A stretch of 64,000 nt of DNA from Campylobacterales bacterium. GTDB taxonomy: Bacteria > Campylobacterota > Campylobacteria > Campylobacterales > Sulfurimonadaceae. Below the pieces are notes generated by a model, which was not told the origin of the DNA, did no database searches, and worked only from the letters and a program-made list of their open reading frames with translations. The stretch is taken from the NCBI GenBank assembly GCA_014859655.1, contig JACUTT010000005.1, positions 16,870 through 80,869 of the forward strand, given 5' to 3'. The position numbers and the translations under genes were made by a program. Positions 52,479 to 61,844 of this stretch are shown here, in pieces (the stretch's first letter is position 1; every line of letters begins with the position of its first letter).

Positions 52479-53747
52479 CTACGCTATATCAGAGGGAGCG
52501 CTGATATAGCCCGTGATCGCGGAAGCGGCGGCAACGGCAGAGTTGGCAAGGTAGATGCCCGAAGTTCTCGCACCCATACGCCCTACGAAGTTACGGTTAG
52601 TTGTCGCTATAGCAACCTCTCCGTCTCCCAAAATGCCCATGTAGCCGCCAAGACAGGCACCGCATGTTGGGTTGGAGACAACCGCGCCGGCATCGATCAG
52701 GATCTCGATGTAGCCCAGTTTCTCGGCATCCTTGAGTATCTGCTGGGTGGCTGGAGTGATGATAAGGCGTGTGCGACGCGCGACGCGTTTGCCTTTTAGT
52801 ATCTCTGCGGCGACCTTGAGATCACTCAGGCGGCCGTTGGTGCATGAGCCGATAAAGACCTGGTCGACATGGATCTTGTCATTGACAGCCGTGCTGAGCG
52901 GTTTGCCGTTGGAAGGAAGGGAAGGGTAGGCGATGACAGGCTCCAGAGAACTGACGTCGATCTCGATGACCTTCACGTATTTTGCGTCTTCGTCCGAGTA
53001 AAACTCTTTGGCGGGACGGGCGAGCTTTTTGTCTGCCAAGAAGGCGCGTGTCGTGTCGTCAACGGCGATGATGCCATTTTTTGCACCAGCCTCGATCGCC
53101 ATATTGCACAGGCTGAAACGGCTGTCCATGTCCAGGCCTGCAATCGTCGATCCCGTGAACTCAAGTGTCTGGTAAAGCGCACCGTCGACACCGATGAGGC
53201 GGATCAGTTCGAGGATAAGGTCTTTGCCGTAGACATAGGGGCGAAGCTCGCCGGTGAAGATGACCTTGATGGACTCGGGCACCTTGAACCAGTTGCCGCC
53301 CGTGATCATCGCAAAGGCGAGGTCGGTGGAACCCATGCCTGTCGAGAATGCTCCGAGCGCGCCGTGTGTACAGGTGTGCGAATCCGCGCCGATGATCACA
53401 TCGCCCGGAACGATAAGTCCTTTTTCAGGAAGAAGGGCATGCTCTATGCCCATGTCTTTTTCGTCAAAGTAGTTTTTGAGATCATGCTTGTAGGCAAACT
53501 CACGGCTGATCTTCGCCTGGTTTGCGGAGGCGATATCTTTGGCCGGAATAAAATGATCCAGTACCAGTGAAAAGCCATCCGGATTGGCCAGTTTTTCAGC
53601 CCCGCTCTGCTCAAATGCCTTGATCGAGATCGGTGTTGTGATGTCGTTTCCGATGATCATATCGATCGGCGAACGCACGATCTCACCCGCGTAGACTTTT
53701 CTGCCTGCATGCTCAGAAAATATTTTTTCGGTTATCGTCTGTCCCAT
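52479..53747 (-). CDS. leuC: 3-isopropylmalate dehydratase large subunit
   Basis: An aconitase-superfamily enzyme of leucine synthesis with a [4Fe-4S] cluster. Cluster Cys lie in FIGSCTNGRLSDLKV and NPTCGACLGGYMG; GADSHTCTHGALGAFSTGMG is the active-site block. 422 residues marks the short LeuC form (archaeal/epsilon type) rather than the ~466-residue E. coli form. The small subunit leuD is not adjacent. Homoaconitase-like use cannot be ruled out by sequence alone. Confidence 0.92.
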   Translation of the reverse strand: MGQTITEKIFSEHAGRKVYAGEIVRSPIDMIIGNDITTPISIKAFEQSGAEKLANPDGFSLVLDHFIPAKDIASANQAKISREFAYKHDLKNYFDEKDMGIEHALLPEKGLIVPGDVIIGADSHTCTHGALGAFSTGMGSTDLAFAMITGGNWFKVPESIKVIFTGELRPYVYGKDLILELIRLIGVDGALYQTLEFTGSTIAGLDMDSRFSLCNMAIEAGAKNGIIAVDDTTRAFLADKKLARPAKEFYSDEDAKYVKVIEIDVSSLEPVIAYPSLPSNGKPLSTAVNDKIHVDQVFIGSCTNGRLSDLKVAAEILKGKRVARRTRLIITPATQQILKDAEKLGYIEILIDAGAVVSNPTCGACLGGYMGILGDGEVAIATTNRNFVGRMGARTSGIYLANSAVAAASAITGYISAPSDIA

Positions 53748-53867
53748 AGTCTGCCTTCTAAAATAGCGAATGCGCTAGCTTTTTGTGTTGGCGCGATTAT
53801 AGCAAAACAAGCCTGCGAATTTCTTTATACTCTTATGATAAACTTCCGGTACAACGAGGAATTATCT

Positions 53868-55199
53868 ATGAAATTTTACGCCTTTAAACAGATCGTGGAC
53901 TATTTGAAACAGTACACGCGCATCGCTGCGGCTCACCGGGTGGGTGACAACATCATCAAAATCGTTTTTGACGGCCGCCATGACATCTATTTTGATTTGC
54001 AAAAAAGCAATAGTGCGATCTACATGCGCGAGGATTCGGTGCGGATGAAGCATTATCAGGCCCCTTTTGATGTTTTGTTGCAGAAATATCTGGGGCGCAG
54101 CGATATCGTGAGCATGGAGATCATCAACAACGACAAGGTGCTGCGCATCGGGGTGAGCCAGAGCGGTGCCTACAAGTCGCACAAGGCCTTCTTGCAGCTG
54201 GAGTTTACGGGCAAGTACACCAATGCTATTTTGCTCGACGAAGAGGGGATCATACTCGACGCGCTCCGCCATGTCGACATCATGAACTCCTACCGCCAGA
54301 TCAAACCCGGAGAGAGGCTGGAGGAGTTGGCCTCGCCCACCTTTACGCCCAAAGAGGGCGAGAATATCCCTGATATGCAGGCCTATCTGAAAACGGTCTT
54401 CACGCAGCGTACCCAGGAGCAGCTCCACAGCAGACAGAAGATAGAGGCTTCGCGCATCGACAAAAAGATCATGCGGATGCGCGAGGAGCTCTCTGGCCTT
54501 TTGAGCGAGGAGAAGCTCATGAGCGAGGCGGAGGAGAACTTTTCAAAGGGCAAACTCGTTCTGGCTAACATGCATCTCATCAAGCCTTATGAGAAGAGCG
54601 TTCATCTGTATGATTTCAGCGGGGAGGAGATAGCACTCGAGCTGCCCGAGGGTGCGCGAAAGGCCTCCGAAGTGGCCGATATCTTTTTCAAAAGAGCAAA
54701 AAAGGCAAAACAGAAAGCACTCAACCTGCACATAGAGCGCGAGGGACTGAGCGAGAAGATCGACTTCCTGGAGCGCTTCAAAGCCAATATCGTGTTGACG
54801 CAGACGAACGAGGAACTTCAGCTTTTGCTTCCTCCGCAGAAGAAAAAGGCGAAAAAAGAGCCGCCCAAACCCTATGAAGTCTTCTGGATAGAGGGGCAGA
54901 AAGTGCTGCTGGGCAAGAACAAAAAAGGCAATATCGAACTGCTGAAGATCTCCCGTGCCGGCGACATCTGGATGCACATGAAAGATATCCCCTCGGCGCA
55001 TGTCATCATCCAGACCAGTAAGCAAAACGTCAGCGAAAAGGTCCTCTACGCCGCGGCAAAACTCTGTGTGGACTTCTCAACGACTAAAGTCGGTTCTTTT
55101 TTGGTCGATTATACCAATAGACGTGAGGTCAAAGTGCAGTCAGAAGCGAATGTCCTCTACAACAAGTACAAGACACTAAGCGTTTCAAAAGAGCGCTGA
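53868..55199 (+). CDS. NFACT-family RNA-binding protein (RqcH/Rqc2-like)
   Basis: 443 residues from ATG 53868, with CGAGGA upstream; a longer frame begins inside the leuC region and is unlikely. NFACT-N region: VGDNIIKIVFDGRHDIYFDL and ILLDEEGIILDALRHVD. A coiled coil (about 185-330) and the NFACT-R domain at the end (ISRAGDIWMHMKDIPSAHVI). RqcH binds stalled 50S subunits and adds Ala tails in ribosome quality control. The protein is ~120 residues shorter than RqcH, mainly in the helix-hairpin-helix/middle region, so function may differ. Confidence 0.88.
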   Translation: MKFYAFKQIVDYLKQYTRIAAAHRVGDNIIKIVFDGRHDIYFDLQKSNSAIYMREDSVRMKHYQAPFDVLLQKYLGRSDIVSMEIINNDKVLRIGVSQSGAYKSHKAFLQLEFTGKYTNAILLDEEGIILDALRHVDIMNSYRQIKPGERLEELASPTFTPKEGENIPDMQAYLKTVFTQRTQEQLHSRQKIEASRIDKKIMRMREELSGLLSEEKLMSEAEENFSKGKLVLANMHLIKPYEKSVHLYDFSGEEIALELPEGARKASEVADIFFKRAKKAKQKALNLHIEREGLSEKIDFLERFKANIVLTQTNEELQLLLPPQKKKAKKEPPKPYEVFWIEGQKVLLGKNKKGNIELLKISRAGDIWMHMKDIPSAHVIIQTSKQNVSEKVLYAAAKLCVDFSTTKVGSFLVDYTNRREVKVQSEANVLYNKYKTLSVSKER

Positions 55200-55222
55200 T
55201 ACAAAAAACAAGGAAGGGTATT

Positions 55223-55522
55223 ATGGCAGTCGGACCTATAGGCAATGCGATCTATGTCAACCAGCAGATGGCAAGTGTCGCCGGCGAACAAAATGCTGCC
55301 CTCAACAAATTTGACCTCCAAAACCTCGCCGCCGCCGCACTGATCAATGAAAAAGAGAAAGAGGTTCAGGCCGTGCGCCCGACCGAAGAGATCCATGAGA
55401 CCAACGAGGATTCCGAACGCAAAAAGCGCGAAGAAGAAGAGAACGAAAAAAACAAAGAAAATGCCGAAAAAGAGAAAGAAGAGCCTCTCTCTCCCCTGCA
55501 TCTCTTGGATATCAAAGTCTAA
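55223..55522 (+). CDS. Small charged protein of unknown function
   Basis: 99 residues. Conserved-looking N-terminus (AVGPIGNAIYVNQQMASVAG), then a Lys/Glu-only stretch (about 60-88, KKREEEENEKNKENAEKEKE). The C-terminus PLSPLHLLDIKV is hydrophobic. No signal peptide. Family not recognised. AAGGAAGGG precedes the ATG, and it is 23 nt after the NFACT gene, so the two may form an operon. Confidence 0.65.
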   Translation: MAVGPIGNAIYVNQQMASVAGEQNAALNKFDLQNLAAAALINEKEKEVQAVRPTEEIHETNEDSERKKREEEENEKNKENAEKEKEEPLSPLHLLDIKV

Positions 55523-55576
55523 AAGAGTTATTCTTTAAAAAAAGATTACCTATAGAGATTGTATCGTTCTTTTATA

Positions 55577-55596
55577 TTTTAGAGGTGCCCTTTAAA
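55577..55596 (+). repeat. Short dispersed repeat, copy 3 (TTTTAGAGGTGCCCTTTAAA)
   Basis: Lies 54 nt after the small charged gene and 47 nt before the MscS start. The AT-rich flanks are like those of the copy at 17366. Confidence 0.5.
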
Positions 55597-55643
55597 TAAT
55601 TAAAACAGCGATAAACTCGAATCGGAAAAAAGGAGCCATGACA

Positions 55644-56519
55644 ATGGATGCGATAAAAGAGACAGGCGAGGTATTGATCGCCGGCAGCAGCGAGGTGATC
55701 GATCAGACTAGCCGTTATGTTGAGATGGGGGTCAGTTTTGCCATGACATACGGAGTGAAGATCATTGGCGCCCTGCTGATCTTTGTGATCGGTATGTGGA
55801 TCGCAAAGCGGATTCAAAAGATACTTGTTGCTTTGATGAAAAAGAAGAAGGTGGATGACACGCTCCAGACATTTTTGGAAAACCTGGTCTACATCGTGTT
55901 GATGATAGTGATTGTCCTGGCCTCGCTAAGCGCCCTGGGCGTTGAGACGACCTCCTTTATCGCGATACTCGGAGCCGCGGGTCTGGCCATCGGCTTGGCC
56001 CTTCAAGGAACCCTGGGAAATGTAGGCTCGGGAGTTATCCTTATCTCTTTTCGCCCCTTCAAGGTAGGCGATTTTGTCGCAGCAGGCGGGGAGATGGGAA
56101 CGATAGGCAGTATCACGCTTTTTGCAACCACCCTGCTCACCTCCGACAACAAGGTCATCACCATCCCCAACTCAACGATAGCCGGCGGAAACATAACCAA
56201 CTTTTCGGCCAAAGAGACGCGCCGCCTCAATCTTGTGTTCAGCATAGGATACGGCGATGATCTAAAGCTGGCGAAGTCCGTTCTGCAGGAGATCATTAGC
56301 TCTGATCCGCGCGTGCTGAGTGAACCGGCGCCTTTTGTCGGAGTTCTTGAACTGGGTGAGTCATCGGTAAACTTTGCCTTCCGCCCCTGGGTAAAAAGCA
56401 AGGACTACTGGGGTGTGCATTTTGATATGCAGGAGAAGGTAAAGCTGACCTTTGATGAAAAAGGGATCTCTATTCCTTATCCTCAAATGGATGTCCATCT
56501 TAGAAAAAACGAAGACTAA
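55644..56519 (+). CDS. MscS-family mechanosensitive channel
   Basis: About 291 residues from ATG 55644 (AAAGGAG at 8 nt; the ATG at 55638 is too close). Three membrane segments (about 22-120) and the pore helix IAILGAAGLAIGLALQGTLG then NVGSGVILI; RPFKVGDFV begins the cytosolic beta domain and TIPNSTI is a family block. Releases solutes on osmotic downshock. Confidence 0.95.
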   Translation: MDAIKETGEVLIAGSSEVIDQTSRYVEMGVSFAMTYGVKIIGALLIFVIGMWIAKRIQKILVALMKKKKVDDTLQTFLENLVYIVLMIVIVLASLSALGVETTSFIAILGAAGLAIGLALQGTLGNVGSGVILISFRPFKVGDFVAAGGEMGTIGSITLFATTLLTSDNKVITIPNSTIAGGNITNFSAKETRRLNLVFSIGYGDDLKLAKSVLQEIISSDPRVLSEPAPFVGVLELGESSVNFAFRPWVKSKDYWGVHFDMQEKVKLTFDEKGISIPYPQMDVHLRKNED

Positions 56520-56528
56520 GGAGAGGAA

Positions 56529-57410
56529 ATGCAGGTCAAAGTAAACCCTTTTTGGAATAAAAAAAGTCTTCGGTTCTCATTGTTTTGTTCGGCCGCTCTT
56601 TTGGCTGCCGAACCGACTGCGGAGGAAAACAAGATCGATATGGCGGAACTCGAGTCAGCCCTGGAAGCTGAACACAGAGCCAAGACAGAGGTCGACGCGG
56701 CAAAGCAGAGGCTCAAAGAGGCCCAGGCACGCATAGAAAAAGTACAAGAGCTCAGCGAAGAGGCCCGCTACAAGACAAAAACAGAACTTTCCTACAGCAA
56801 CACGAAGGGAAACACCGAAACCTCGCAGTTCGGCCTGGCCCTTCATGCCGAGCGCAAGCGCAAGAAAAACACGATCACTTTTGACCTTTCTGCCCTGCAG
56901 TCGAGCAGCAACGGGATAGAGAACAACAGCAAGTGGCGGGCCCTCTTGCAGTACGACAGAGCCTTAAGTGAAGATCTCTATTTTAACTACCTGGCCTCCT
57001 ATGGCGAGGATAAGTTTTCGGGATTTGACTATCAGTTCAATACGGGTCCGGGTCTTGGTTACAAGGTCCTTCAAAGCGACAGACAAAAGCTCAATCTGCG
57101 CGGCAATGCGCTCTACTCAAAAGATGACATAGCAGGCGGCGGGACCAGTGAGTATGGTTCGGGACTGGCAGGTCTGGAGTATGCCTGGCAGATCATGGAC
57201 AACCTGAGCTTCCATGAGGACGCTACCTACAAATTGCAGTTTAATGATACAGACAACTATTTCGTCTATTCAAAAACGGCGATCAACAGCAAGATCAACG
57301 GAAACTTCTCCTTGGGACTTAGCTACCAGATAGACTATAAAAACATCCCCGCAGAGATGAAAGAGCGGACAGACAGGGTCTTTTTAGCCTCGTTGATTAT
57401 CGACTACTAA
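56529..57410 (+). CDS. DUF481 outer-membrane protein
   Basis: 293 residues. A signal-like N-terminus (SLRFSLFCSAALLAA) is followed by a coiled coil (about 35-75, ELESALEAEHRAKTEVDAAK) and a DUF481 barrel: TKTELSYSNTKGNTETSQF, then FNYLASYGEDKFSGFDYQFN and the final LIIDY strand. DUF481 (YdiY-like) barrels are of unknown role, sometimes acid- or salt-induced. It follows mscS after 9 nt and so is likely cotranscribed with it. Confidence 0.85.
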   Translation: MQVKVNPFWNKKSLRFSLFCSAALLAAEPTAEENKIDMAELESALEAEHRAKTEVDAAKQRLKEAQARIEKVQELSEEARYKTKTELSYSNTKGNTETSQFGLALHAERKRKKNTITFDLSALQSSSNGIENNSKWRALLQYDRALSEDLYFNYLASYGEDKFSGFDYQFNTGPGLGYKVLQSDRQKLNLRGNALYSKDDIAGGGTSEYGSGLAGLEYAWQIMDNLSFHEDATYKLQFNDTDNYFVYSKTAINSKINGNFSLGLSYQIDYKNIPAEMKERTDRVFLASLIIDY

Positions 57411-57463
57411 GGCGCATATTATCTTCTTGTCATTATAATTGCGCCTTTACATTAGGTGCGATT

Positions 57464-58627
57464 ATGATACGGCTTCTCCTTCTTCTTCACATGTTTATCC
57501 TCAGCGGTTTTGCTATCATCGATGTCGGAACCATCGATTTCGGCGAGAAGCCGGAGGGGTTCAGCGGTTCTGCCTTTGGCTCTTTTCAGAAAAAACGCGG
57601 CAATATCGAGAAAGACGAGATGGAATACGGCGGCCGCATACAGTATGACACTCCCGAGACGATCACCTGGCTGCAGGGTGCGGTTGAAAAGGACCAGGTC
57701 GGCGATGTGCCGACTGATGACAACGCCTTTATCCATCTGCGCCATATTCACCAGCTCTTTGATCCGAGATGGGCGATGGAGTTTTACACACAGGCCAAAA
57801 AAAACAAGTTCAAATACCTTCAAAACCGTAGCGTTTACGGCGCAGGTCTGCGCTACAAGATTGCGGATTCTGCCCAGTATGGGAAGCTCTTTATGGGGCT
57901 TTCGGCTATGGAAGAGAAGATCAGCTATACGAAGGATGAGGCTTACGCGGATGAGCGCAACTCCCGCCTTAGCAGCTACCTCTCCTACACCATAAAAATG
58001 GACAAAAACCTGGAGTTCAGTTATCTGGGCTACTACCAGCCAAAAATTGACAATAGCTCGGACTTCACAGCCTCTTCCACGGCAGAGATGATAATACATC
58101 TGACCCGGGTGATCGACCTTAGCTATCAGCTTGAGTTTGATTATGATGCGGATCCCGTCCTTCACGTTCAGAAAAAAGACACACGCCAAAAACTCTCCTT
58201 TGTCTACCGCTTTGGAAAAGAGGATCCCATAAGTTCATATGCGCACAACCTTTTAAAATCCGGTCGTAAAATAAGTGAGCTAAACACTGCTGCTCAGCCG
58301 GCTATAGCCGATACGCATGCATATGCCCAGAAGAGTGTTGAAGGAGAGTGGGTGTCCGGAGGCAAGTTCCTCTCTATCCTCAAGGGCGGTGAGGGGAGTT
58401 TCGTAGATACCTCGGGCGTGTATACCGAAAAGATTGCATGGAGGCTGCTCCCGATAGAAGCGTCGACAGCGCAGGCGGCCAAGCTGGTCTCTGTCCGTTT
58501 TATGGACGAAGAGGGGCGTTTGGGAAGAGTTGAGAACTATTTATGGAGCGAGGATAGCCTGGTCACGCTCTTGCAGGGCAGATCAACCCTCTTCACACGG
58601 GGAGCTTCTTCTGCTCTCAACCCATAA
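57464..58627 (+). CDS. DUF481-like outer-membrane protein with a C-terminal extension
   Basis: 387 residues. Signal peptide (RLLLLLHMFILSGFA), then a DUF481-like barrel (about 30-255): DFGEKPEGFSGSAFGSFQKK, GRIQYDTPETITWLQGAVEK and FVYRFGKEDP as the last strand. Residues about 260-387 form an extra domain with no recognised family (EGEWVSGGKFLSILKGGEGS, LVTLLQGRSTLF). A barrel fused to a small periplasmic-type domain is unusual. The last 45 nt overlap the convergent MFS gene. Confidence 0.75.
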   Translation: MIRLLLLLHMFILSGFAIIDVGTIDFGEKPEGFSGSAFGSFQKKRGNIEKDEMEYGGRIQYDTPETITWLQGAVEKDQVGDVPTDDNAFIHLRHIHQLFDPRWAMEFYTQAKKNKFKYLQNRSVYGAGLRYKIADSAQYGKLFMGLSAMEEKISYTKDEAYADERNSRLSSYLSYTIKMDKNLEFSYLGYYQPKIDNSSDFTASSTAEMIIHLTRVIDLSYQLEFDYDADPVLHVQKKDTRQKLSFVYRFGKEDPISSYAHNLLKSGRKISELNTAAQPAIADTHAYAQKSVEGEWVSGGKFLSILKGGEGSFVDTSGVYTEKIAWRLLPIEASTAQAAKLVSVRFMDEEGRLGRVENYLWSEDSLVTLLQGRSTLFTRGASSALNP

Positions 58628-59716
58628 GAAGACAAAACTGACAAAGGTGATAAAAGCCGCAAGAAAGTAGAGCCCCTGCGGCGAGATCTCGTAAACAAAT
58701 CCCGCACTGAATGCCCCCAAAAATGCTCCCAGACCGTAAGCGATCCCCGCAAAGAACTGCTGCGAAAGTTTTTTATTGCTATAGAGCGAATGCAGGTACA
58801 TAATCGCAGCCGTATGAAAGAGGGCAAAACTGAAGGCATGAAGGCTTTGAGAAACAAAAAGAAGGGTCAGGTTCTCAGGAAAAAGGGCGAGAAGAAGCCA
58901 GCGGAAGATGGTGATCGCAACAGTAAACTGCAAGACCTTGAGCAGGGAGTTTTTGAGCAGCGGGGCTTGAAAGTAGAGCATGCCGATCTCGCAGATAACG
59001 CCGAAGGTCCAGAGATAGATCGTCATCTCCAAGGCAGAGATATCCAAGGAGGCAATGCCGATAGGATGCGAACTCGCATAGATCGTAAAGAAGTTGTAAA
59101 AGGCCCCAAAACCGACCTGCATCAAGAAGAGACTCAGCCACAAGGGCCAGTGCGCCAAGAGGCTAAAGGGCGCACCCTCCGCACTGCTTGAGGGATGTGT
59201 CTTCTCATGTCTGAAAAGAAAAAGACCGAAAAGAAGGGTAAACAGAGCATTAAAGCTTAAGAAGTGAATGGCATTGAGCGGCGTCTGGAGGTAGTTGACC
59301 AGGACGAGTGAGACCAGGATAAATCCGATGGAGCCGAAGAGACGGATCTTTCCATAGCTCTCTTTTGGCATATGGGTCAGGGCAATACTCTCCACATAAG
59401 GAAGCGTGAGGCTCATCCCTATGCCCAGCAGGATATTGGTGAAGAACAGCGGCCAGAAGGCGTCGAGAAAAAGATAAAAGAGCAAGGAGGAGAGAAGGGT
59501 CAGCGCCAGAGAGAAAATGAAGATGCGAGAGGTCAAAGAGATGTAGTTTATAAAGAGAAAAGGAATGGCAAAACGTACCAGCGGAGCGGCGGCAAAGAGT
59601 ATGCCGATCTGCGCGGGGGAGTAGCCTGTCATATGCAAGACCTTGGGCATAAAGATGACATACACCGCCACGATGGAGAAGTAGAAGAAGTAAAAGCCTC
59701 CGATGATAAAAGCCAC
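58583..59716 (-). CDS. MFS transporter (HcaT/nucleoside-H+ symporter-like)
   Basis: 377 residues with about twelve membrane helices, for example IGGFYFFYFSIVAVYVIFMP and LSQQFFAGIAYGLGAFLGAF. The block GYSPAQIGILFAAAPLVRFA and MPKESYGKIRLFGSIGFILV match the MFS_1-like/HcaT group. Start is GTG 59716, 4 nt after the RDD gene stop, so translation is coupled. Substrate unknown. Confidence 0.87.
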   Translation of the reverse strand: MAFIIGGFYFFYFSIVAVYVIFMPKVLHMTGYSPAQIGILFAAAPLVRFAIPFLFINYISLTSRIFIFSLALTLLSSLLFYLFLDAFWPLFFTNILLGIGMSLTLPYVESIALTHMPKESYGKIRLFGSIGFILVSLVLVNYLQTPLNAIHFLSFNALFTLLFGLFLFRHEKTHPSSSAEGAPFSLLAHWPLWLSLFLMQVGFGAFYNFFTIYASSHPIGIASLDISALEMTIYLWTFGVICEIGMLYFQAPLLKNSLLKVLQFTVAITIFRWLLLALFPENLTLLFVSQSLHAFSFALFHTAAIMYLHSLYSNKKLSQQFFAGIAYGLGAFLGAFSAGFVYEISPQGLYFLAAFITFVSFVFLWVESRRSSPCEEG

Positions 59717-59720
59717 AGAG

Positions 59721-60239
59721 CTACTTCAAACGCAGTGTGTAGATGACAGCCGTACGGCTTATGATGTCATGAAGGGTACGTTTTTTGGGATGAAAGAGCA
59801 TAACAAAAAAACTCACAAAGGCAAAGATCGGCATGATGAAAAAGAGCAGGCGCACCAGAAGCTGCCCCAGTGATGCCTTGCGAAAACTTACACTGTCGAC
59901 GATGACGATATGCGCCATCTTCTTGCCCGGAGTCTGGCCGCTGTGATGCCAAAAGGCCAGGGTGATAAGTGACCATAACCCCATGGTAAGAAGAGGGATA
60001 AGAGGATTTGGCTCTTTGGATGTGCCGGTCCCCTCAATCGCGTCCATAAAGCCCGGCTGGCTCTGCATCGTCTCATAACCGAAAGAGAAGTAGATGACAA
60101 GACTGATGGGGATTCCTATCATAAAGATGTCTACGCAAAGCGCCAAAAACCGCGGCCAAAACCCAGCATAGATGACCTTTGATGCGGGCCGCGTCTCTTT
60201 GTTATGCTGTCTGTTTTTTTTCAGCGCCTTGCCTGCCAT
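59721..60239 (-). CDS. RDD-family membrane protein
   Basis: 172 residues; the RDD core is FWPRFLALCVDIFMIGIPIS and HHSGQTPGKKMAHIVIVDS with TLHDIISRTAVIY. Three or four membrane helices. RDD proteins have mixed roles (ion transport in some). It heads the two-gene minus-strand operon with the MFS transporter. Confidence 0.92.
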   Translation of the reverse strand: MAGKALKKNRQHNKETRPASKVIYAGFWPRFLALCVDIFMIGIPISLVIYFSFGYETMQSQPGFMDAIEGTGTSKEPNPLIPLLTMGLWSLITLAFWHHSGQTPGKKMAHIVIVDSVSFRKASLGQLLVRLLFFIMPIFAFVSFFVMLFHPKKRTLHDIISRTAVIYTLRLK

Positions 60240-60329
60240 TTACTCTCTTTGCCTGTTTTTCAAAATTATAACGCATCTCTGAGCAAAGCTTGCTTGCGTG
60301 TGATTAACCATTGCGTAATTTTTTTTGCT

Positions 60330-60335
60330 TATAAT
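60330..60335 (+). promoter_or_regulatory. Extended -10 element of the lipoprotein gene
   Basis: TTTTTTGCTTATAATG holds a consensus TATAAT after a T-rich run, 35 nt before the ATG at 60371; the -35 is weak. Confidence 0.5.
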
Positions 60336-60370
60336 GCAGGACTAAAAAGAAAGACTAAAAAAGGCCCTCA

Positions 60371-61774
60371 ATGAACAAACTGCTTTTTCTTTCCCTCTCT
60401 CTTTTGCTGTTTTTAGGCGGCTGCGGGATTGAGCCGACGCCTCAAGAGAAGGCACGCGAAGAGTCTATGGCAGCCATGCGCGCCAACATGCAAGCGCGCC
60501 AAAAGCAGATATTTTCCAAGACAGAGGCGGCATTGGCGGGAGAAGCCGTTTATGCGCCTGTGAAAAAAAGAGCAGACAGAAAAGGTGCGGATGATCCGAC
60601 GGCCTATGTTTATAAGGATGAGGTCCTGACCTTCAAGGAAGAAAAAGCGTGGATAGAGGCGGGCATAAAGAACACGGAGTATCCGCAGTGGAGAGAACTT
60701 CAGATAGAGCCAAATGAGGCCAAAGCGTGGAAAACACTCGACATCACTCCTGCGGCGGTCGCACTCTTTCATAAGCAGGGATATACGCCGAAAAAAGCCA
60801 AGCTTTTTATGGAGGAGGAGTTTGCAGCACGCCCTGTTTTTTATGCGCAGTTCGGAACACCGGTGTATGAGTTTGATTCGATCTGCCGGGGCGTGATCAA
60901 GCGCCAGCAGCCCCCCTTTGCTTTTTTGGAGGAGAGGTGTCTGCCCTACATGGAAGCCTCGCAGAAGAACGAGGCGATAGGCCACCTTCTTGACGAAGCG
61001 AAGCTCACCAAGGGGCCGCTTGCCCTGGAGTATCTGGCGGAGCTTCGCCGGCTTGCAGAGAAAAACAGCGCTATCCAGTCGGGCATGGAAGTGAGTATCG
61101 AGGAGTTTATGGAGGAGGAAGACACGGCAAATTTTACCTTTCTTTTTCCGCTTCTGATCAACGAGCCGACAAAAGAGGAGATGGACTTTATCGACCGGCA
61201 TCAACTGGCCTTGACGAAGAGCGAGCGTTTCTACGCCTACCAAAACCCGCAATACTGGAAGAAGAGGATCGCAGCCCAGGATGCGGCAAAGGATTCGGCA
61301 GCACGCCAGGAAGCACTCTTGAAGGAAAAAGAGCAAAGAGAAAATGCAAACCTGCAGGCAGAAGCCGCGGCAAAAGCCTTAAAAGCAAAGCAGGCCAGAG
61401 AGAAGATGGACGCAGAGAAAAACGAGGCACGACGTCTTCAAAGAGCGCATGAGCTCTGCGGTGCCTATATCCAACAAGACGAACTATCAGGAAAAGCACT
61501 TCTGATCGAAGGAGAGGTGATCTTTCTTGTTGAAGAGTGGGGTTCGCGGATGTTTGGCTATGGGATCAGGAGTGTTTCAGATCAGAAGATATACTTTATC
61601 CGCGATCCGCAAAACTCTGTGAAGGCCGAGCTTCATGCCCGCATAAGCTGGCAGGTCAAAACAATGGGACGCACCGGGGCGCTGTCCAAGATCAGTCCGA
61701 CACAGTACGGTTATGACAATAAGAGCAAAACGAAATACGAGATGGCACTTTTGATGCACGAGTGCAGAATTTGA
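60371..61774 (+). CDS. Putative lipoprotein with coiled coil, unknown function
   Basis: 467 residues. A lipobox (LFLGGCG) gives acylation at Cys near residue 19. The middle is a mix of helices, and residues about 300-365 are a long Ala/Lys/Glu coiled coil (KALKAKQAREKMDAEKNEAR). The C-terminal ~100 residues look beta-rich (GKALLIEGEVIFLVEEWGSR). No family recognised. It precedes the TonB-dependent receptor by 70 nt, with a separate promoter likely between them (TATACT near 61823). Confidence 0.7.
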   Translation: MNKLLFLSLSLLLFLGGCGIEPTPQEKAREESMAAMRANMQARQKQIFSKTEAALAGEAVYAPVKKRADRKGADDPTAYVYKDEVLTFKEEKAWIEAGIKNTEYPQWRELQIEPNEAKAWKTLDITPAAVALFHKQGYTPKKAKLFMEEEFAARPVFYAQFGTPVYEFDSICRGVIKRQQPPFAFLEERCLPYMEASQKNEAIGHLLDEAKLTKGPLALEYLAELRRLAEKNSAIQSGMEVSIEEFMEEEDTANFTFLFPLLINEPTKEEMDFIDRHQLALTKSERFYAYQNPQYWKKRIAAQDAAKDSAARQEALLKEKEQRENANLQAEAAAKALKAKQAREKMDAEKNEARRLQRAHELCGAYIQQDELSGKALLIEGEVIFLVEEWGSRMFGYGIRSVSDQKIYFIRDPQNSVKAELHARISWQVKTMGRTGALSKISPTQYGYDNKSKTKYEMALLMHECRI

Positions 61775-61844
61775 AGATTTAAGCTTTTGAATTAATACTT
61801 TTGTAACACTTCTGTTTTATACTTCGCCCAATTAAGGACGGAAT

